In this document: one piece after another, positions 6,788-8,490 of the stretch
How the letters are laid out: each line of letters begins with the position of its first letter
Position numbering within the stretch: position 1 is the stretch's first letter
NCBI GenBank assembly: GCA_934845495.1
Contig: CAKWRB010000007.1
Coordinates: 13,805-22,294, forward strand
DNA from: an uncultured bacterium
GTDB taxonomy: Bacteria; Bacillota; Clostridia; Oscillospirales; Ruminococcaceae
Length of the DNA: 8,490 nucleotides
Direction of reading: 5' to 3'
Notes under the pieces: generated by a model
What the model saw: only the letters and a program-made list of their open reading frames with translations
Told to the model about the DNA's origin: nothing
Databases searched by the model: none
Made by a program: the position numbers and the translations under genes

Positions 6788-6968
6788 TCCAATCCCTCCT
6801 TACCAGCTTCCAATACATGGAATAAAACAATGGATCGCCCTGTGACGAGCATAAATATTGGAGTCTTGAATCACATCACCTGATTCCATCAAGTTAAATC
6901 GTAAAATCAAACATTTTCTTTCTATTACAAATTCTAACCCATCCGGAACACTCCCCAGGTCAGGGGCA
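6788..6968. other. AT-richer gap between the miniprotein genes
   Basis: This stretch is visibly richer in A and T than the flanking genes. Apart from the copy A ribosome-binding site and a small CCCC/GGGG hairpin at 6953-6966 with no T-run, I see no convincing promoter, terminator or RNA. Confidence 0.5.
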
Positions 6969-7154
6969 CTATTCGACAGGGTGTTCCACCGGCGGCTCTG
7001 CAAGTTCACTATCCCGCAGCATTTTGGGCCGGGGTTGACGGTCGGACTTCAGGTACTTGAGAAAGCAGAGAACACCCAGCACATAAAAAAGTACCTTGAA
7101 AACCTCATAGACAATTGCCAGAAAGCTCATAAGACCATAGCCCAGAAGCCCCAT
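6969..7154 (-). CDS. 61-residue membrane miniprotein, copy B (unknown family)
   Basis: This is the first gene of the two-gene unit and the paralogue of the one at 6602-6787. It has the same length and layout: a variable start MGLLGYGLMSFLAIV, the shared segment from Y16 to L35, a basic linker SDRQPRPKM, and an acidic Pro-rich tail ending in PPVEHPVE. One membrane helix is likely; there is no signal-peptidase site I can defend. GAGGAGGGAG lies just before the ATG. A consensus promoter at 7271-7299 gives a leader of roughly 110 nt. No known family is recognised. Possibilities include a small membrane regulator or subunit, or a hydrophobic toxin. The polar tail and lack of a visible antitoxin make the toxin idea weak. 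Confidence 0.75.
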   Translation of the reverse strand: MGLLGYGLMSFLAIVYEVFKVLFYVLGVLCFLKYLKSDRQPRPKMLRDSELAEPPVEHPVE

Positions 7155-7270
7155 CTTTCTCCCTCCTCAAACGTTTTGACGGTATATGTCAGACTGTGAT
7201 AAAAACGCAGCCAGCTGCTCTTCACCAACCCCGAAAACTCCCCTTGCAAAAAGCAGATTCTTATAGTTTC

Positions 7271-7299
7271 AGTATAACTTTGTCACGATAAAGTGTCAA
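7271..7299 (-). promoter_or_regulatory. Consensus promoter of the miniprotein unit
   Basis: On the minus strand a perfect TTGACA (7294-7299), a 17-bp spacer and TATACT (7271-7276) make a strong SigA promoter. Start is expected near 7264. Its -35 is only about 68 bp from the divergent pyrB -35. Confidence 0.8.
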
Positions 7300-7320
7300 C
7301 GGCTGATGAAATTTCCACCG

Positions 7321-7348
7321 CCGATTTATGCAGTCCCACAAAAATCGG
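7321..7348. repeat. Inverted repeat between divergent promoters
   Basis: CCGATTT (7321-7327) and AAATCGG (7342-7348) are perfect reverse complements 14 bp apart. The repeat lies between the two outward-facing -35 boxes and so is in neither predicted transcript. It may be a protein-binding site. Confidence 0.35.
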
Positions 7349-7366
7349 GGAACTGGCCTGTCGGCA

Positions 7367-7395
7367 TTGACAGGGGCGGGAACTGGGAGTATAAT
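7367..7395 (+). promoter_or_regulatory. Perfect consensus pyrB promoter
   Basis: TTGACA (7367-7372), exactly 17 bp, then TATAAT (7390-7395). All 12 hexamer positions match consensus. The expected start near 7402 gives a leader of about 184 nt, fitting control by attenuation rather than by a weak promoter. Confidence 0.9.
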
Positions 7396-7412
7396 GAAAC
7401 AAATCAAAGCAA

Positions 7413-7443
7413 CCTTTAAACTAGCACAGAGAGGCTAAAAAGG
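7413..7443 (+). promoter_or_regulatory. PyrR-binding loop (anti-antiterminator) in the pyrB leader
   Basis: AGCACAGAGAGGCT (7423-7436) matches 12 of 14 positions of the PyrR-binding consensus ARUCCNGNGAGGYU as I recall it. TAGC and GCTA close the loop, an internal purine-rich bulge follows, and CCTTT (7413-7417) pairs with AAAGG (7439-7443). In known systems UMP-bound PyrR stabilises this hairpin so that the downstream terminator forms when pyrimidines are plentiful. The pyrR gene itself is not in the window. Confidence 0.85.
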
Positions 7444-7483
7444 GGAAAATAACGCCATGTTTCTTCATTGACGGGGGAGCATT

Positions 7484-7510
7484 GGCTGGTTGAGCAGTCA
7501 AACGGCAGCC
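7484..7510 (+). promoter_or_regulatory. Candidate antiterminator hairpin
   Basis: GGCTG (7484-7488) pairs with CAGCC (7506-7510), and GTTGA (7489-7493) with TCAAAC (7498-7503, one bulged A) around a GCAG loop. The 3' side uses the same bases (7502-7510) as the 5' arm of the terminator, so the two cannot form together. Confidence 0.5.
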
Positions 7511-7545
7511 CCTGTGCAAACTTTGGGTCTGTCGTTTTTTATTTT
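7502..7545 (+). terminator. Intrinsic attenuator terminator of the pyrB leader
   Basis: ACGGCAG (7502-7508) pairs with CTGTCGT (7529-7535, one G-U pair); after one mismatch CCC (7510-7512) pairs with GGG (7525-7527). TTTTTATTTT follows immediately. It ends about 40 nt before the pyrB start codon, as expected for PyrR-controlled attenuation. Confidence 0.8.
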
Positions 7546-7585
7546 CCCACCGCATCCACCGTAAAACGAAGGGAGAAACTTATCC

Positions 7586-8490
7586 ATGCGTCATTTGATT
7601 GATTCCACCGACCTGAGCGTAGCCGAAATCGACCGGGTACTGAACCTGGCTGACGACATCATCCGGGACCCTGCCGCCTATGCAGAATCCTGTCGCGGCA
7701 AGATCCTGGCCACCCTGTTCTATGAGCCCAGCACCCGTACCCGCCTGAGCTTTGAGGCGGCTATGCTCCGTCTGGGCGGCAAGGTAGAGGGCTTCTCCTC
7801 CGCCTCCAGCTCGTCGGTGAGCAAGGGCGAAACCGTAGCCGACACCGTTCGGGTGGTGGGCAGCTATGCCGATATCATCGCCATGCGCCACAACAAGGAA
7901 GGCGCACCCCGGGTGGCTTCGATGTACTCGCCGGTGCCGATCATCAATGCCGGTGACGGCGGCCATCAGCACCCCACCCAGACCCTGACCGACCTGCTGA
8001 CCATCCGTTCGCTCAAGGGCAAGCTCTCCGGCTTTACCATCGGCCTCTGCGGCGACCTCAAGTATGGCCGCACCGTTCACTCACTGGTCAAGGCGCTGTC
8101 CCGGTACGAGGGTGTGCGCTTTGTATTCATCTCCCCGGAGGAGCTGCAGATCCCCCGGCACATCATCACCGAGGTGCTGGAGCCCGGCCATCAGAACTAC
8201 CAGGAGGTGCGCAGCCTGGAGGAGGTCATCGGCGAGCTGGATGTACTGTACATGACCCGCATCCAGCAGGAGCGGTTCCTGGATAAGGCCGAGTACGAGC
8301 GCCTAAAGGATGTTTATGTGCTGGATCCTGCCAAGATGGCCATGGCCAAATCGGACATGATCGTGCTGCATCCGCTGCCCCGCGTCAATGAGATCACCCC
8401 CGAAGTGGACCGTGATCCCCGTGCCTGCTACTTCAAACAGGTAAAGTTCGGCATGTATGTGCGTATGGCACTGATCCTCACCCTGTTGGG
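7586..8490 (+). CDS. pyrB: Aspartate carbamoyltransferase catalytic chain (cut by the right edge)
   Basis: PyrB joins carbamoyl phosphate and aspartate to give N-carbamoyl-aspartate, the committed step of pyrimidine synthesis. The window holds 301 codons of an expected 305-310, so only the last few are missing. Carbamoyl-phosphate-binding STRTR is at 49-53. The mobile-loop lysine is K80 in [17 protein letters not shown] is at 123-132, and HPLPR at 262-266. All the usual catalytic residues visible in these motifs are intact. The start MRHLID is typical. GGGAG lies 10 nt before the ATG. Expression appears controlled by the PyrR-type leader directly upstream. Whether a regulatory PyrI subunit or other pyr genes follow cannot be seen. 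Confidence 0.96.
   Translation, partial: MRHLIDSTDLSVAEIDRVLNLADDIIRDPAAYAESCRGKILATLFYEPSTRTRLSFEAAMLRLGGKVEGFSSASSSSVSKGETVADTVRVVGSYADIIAMRHNKEGAPRVASMYSPVPIINAGDGGHQHPTQTLTDLLTIRSLKGKLSGFTIGLCGDLKYGRTVHSLVKALSRYEGVRFVFISPEELQIPRHIITEVLEPGHQNYQEVRSLEEVIGELDVLYMTRIQQERFLDKAEYERLKDVYVLDPAKMAMAKSDMIVLHPLPRVNEITPEVDRDPRACYFKQVKFGMYVRMALILTLL

Larger units (their letters stand above)
6602..7154 (-). repeat. Tandem gene duplication, period 367 bp
   Basis: The two miniprotein genes align without gaps at an offset of 367 bp. The best-conserved part is about 6645-6746 against 7012-7113, with 5 mismatches in about 102 positions and one unbroken identical run of 46 bp. The gap between the genes (6788-6968) has no matching partner upstream of copy B, so only the coding part is clearly shared. 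Near identity at third codon positions in the core points to a fairly recent duplication or to gene conversion. Confidence 0.9.

Noticed and set aside
6953..6966. CCCC-AGGTCA-GGGG hairpin after miniprotein copy B, as a terminator.
   Set aside because: It has a 4-bp stem and no T-run on either strand.
6800..7009. A 69-codon minus-strand frame across the gap between the miniproteins.
   Set aside because: It overlaps the end of copy B in another frame, has no paralogue, no good ribosome-binding site and no recognisable composition.
7200..7218. Small minus-strand hairpin (GCAG/CTGC) followed by GTTTTTA in the miniprotein leader, as an attenuator.
   Set aside because: The stem is only 4 bp with a 4-nt loop, too weak to call a terminator.
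7580..8080. A 166-codon minus-strand frame opposite pyrB.
   Set aside because: It is a shadow of pyrB, and its end would cross the pyrB start and ribosome-binding site.

Overview
The window looks like chromosomal housekeeping DNA from a fairly GC-rich Firmicute. It is probably a gut clostridium of the Faecalibacterium/Gemmiger/Subdoligranulum kind; this is inferred from gene content, strong AGGAGG ribosome-binding sites, Gram-positive TRTGn extended -10 promoters and a PyrR-type pyrimidine leader. No mobile element, CRISPR array, rRNA or tRNA was seen.

Layout, left to right. (1) Minus strand, 1-1470: a PHP-family phosphoesterase followed 14 nt later by the N-terminal 214 residues of the tRNA 2-thiouridylase MnmA, which runs off the left edge. 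(2) Divergent from it, plus strand, 1682-3490: a two-domain NAD+ synthetase. Its synthetase domain looks intact, but the residues of its glutaminase triad appear to be lost. (3) Plus strand, 3504-5803: a promoter carrying a near-perfect dyad over its -10, then a compact operon of an ACT-domain protein (UPF0237), its conserved partner UPF0210/DUF711, and a YbaK-type prolyl-tRNA editing deacylase, closed by a hairpin terminator. (4) Minus strand, 5810-6563: sfsA with its own promoter, converging on the same terminator. (5) Minus strand, 6561-7299: a self-contained unit of consensus promoter, two tandem 61-residue paralogous membrane miniproteins of unknown function, and a terminator. (6) Plus strand, 7367-8490: a perfect consensus promoter, a roughly 184-nt leader with a PyrR-binding loop and intrinsic attenuator, then pyrB, cut by the right edge a few codons before its expected end.

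Most genes serve nucleotide/cofactor supply (nadE, pyrB) or translation quality (mnmA, ybaK). The least explained parts are the duplicated miniprotein unit, the dyad controlling the ACT/UPF0210 operon, the PHP protein lacking two usual metal ligands, and the degenerate NadE glutaminase domain. Family assignments rest on motifs read by eye; no database search was run.
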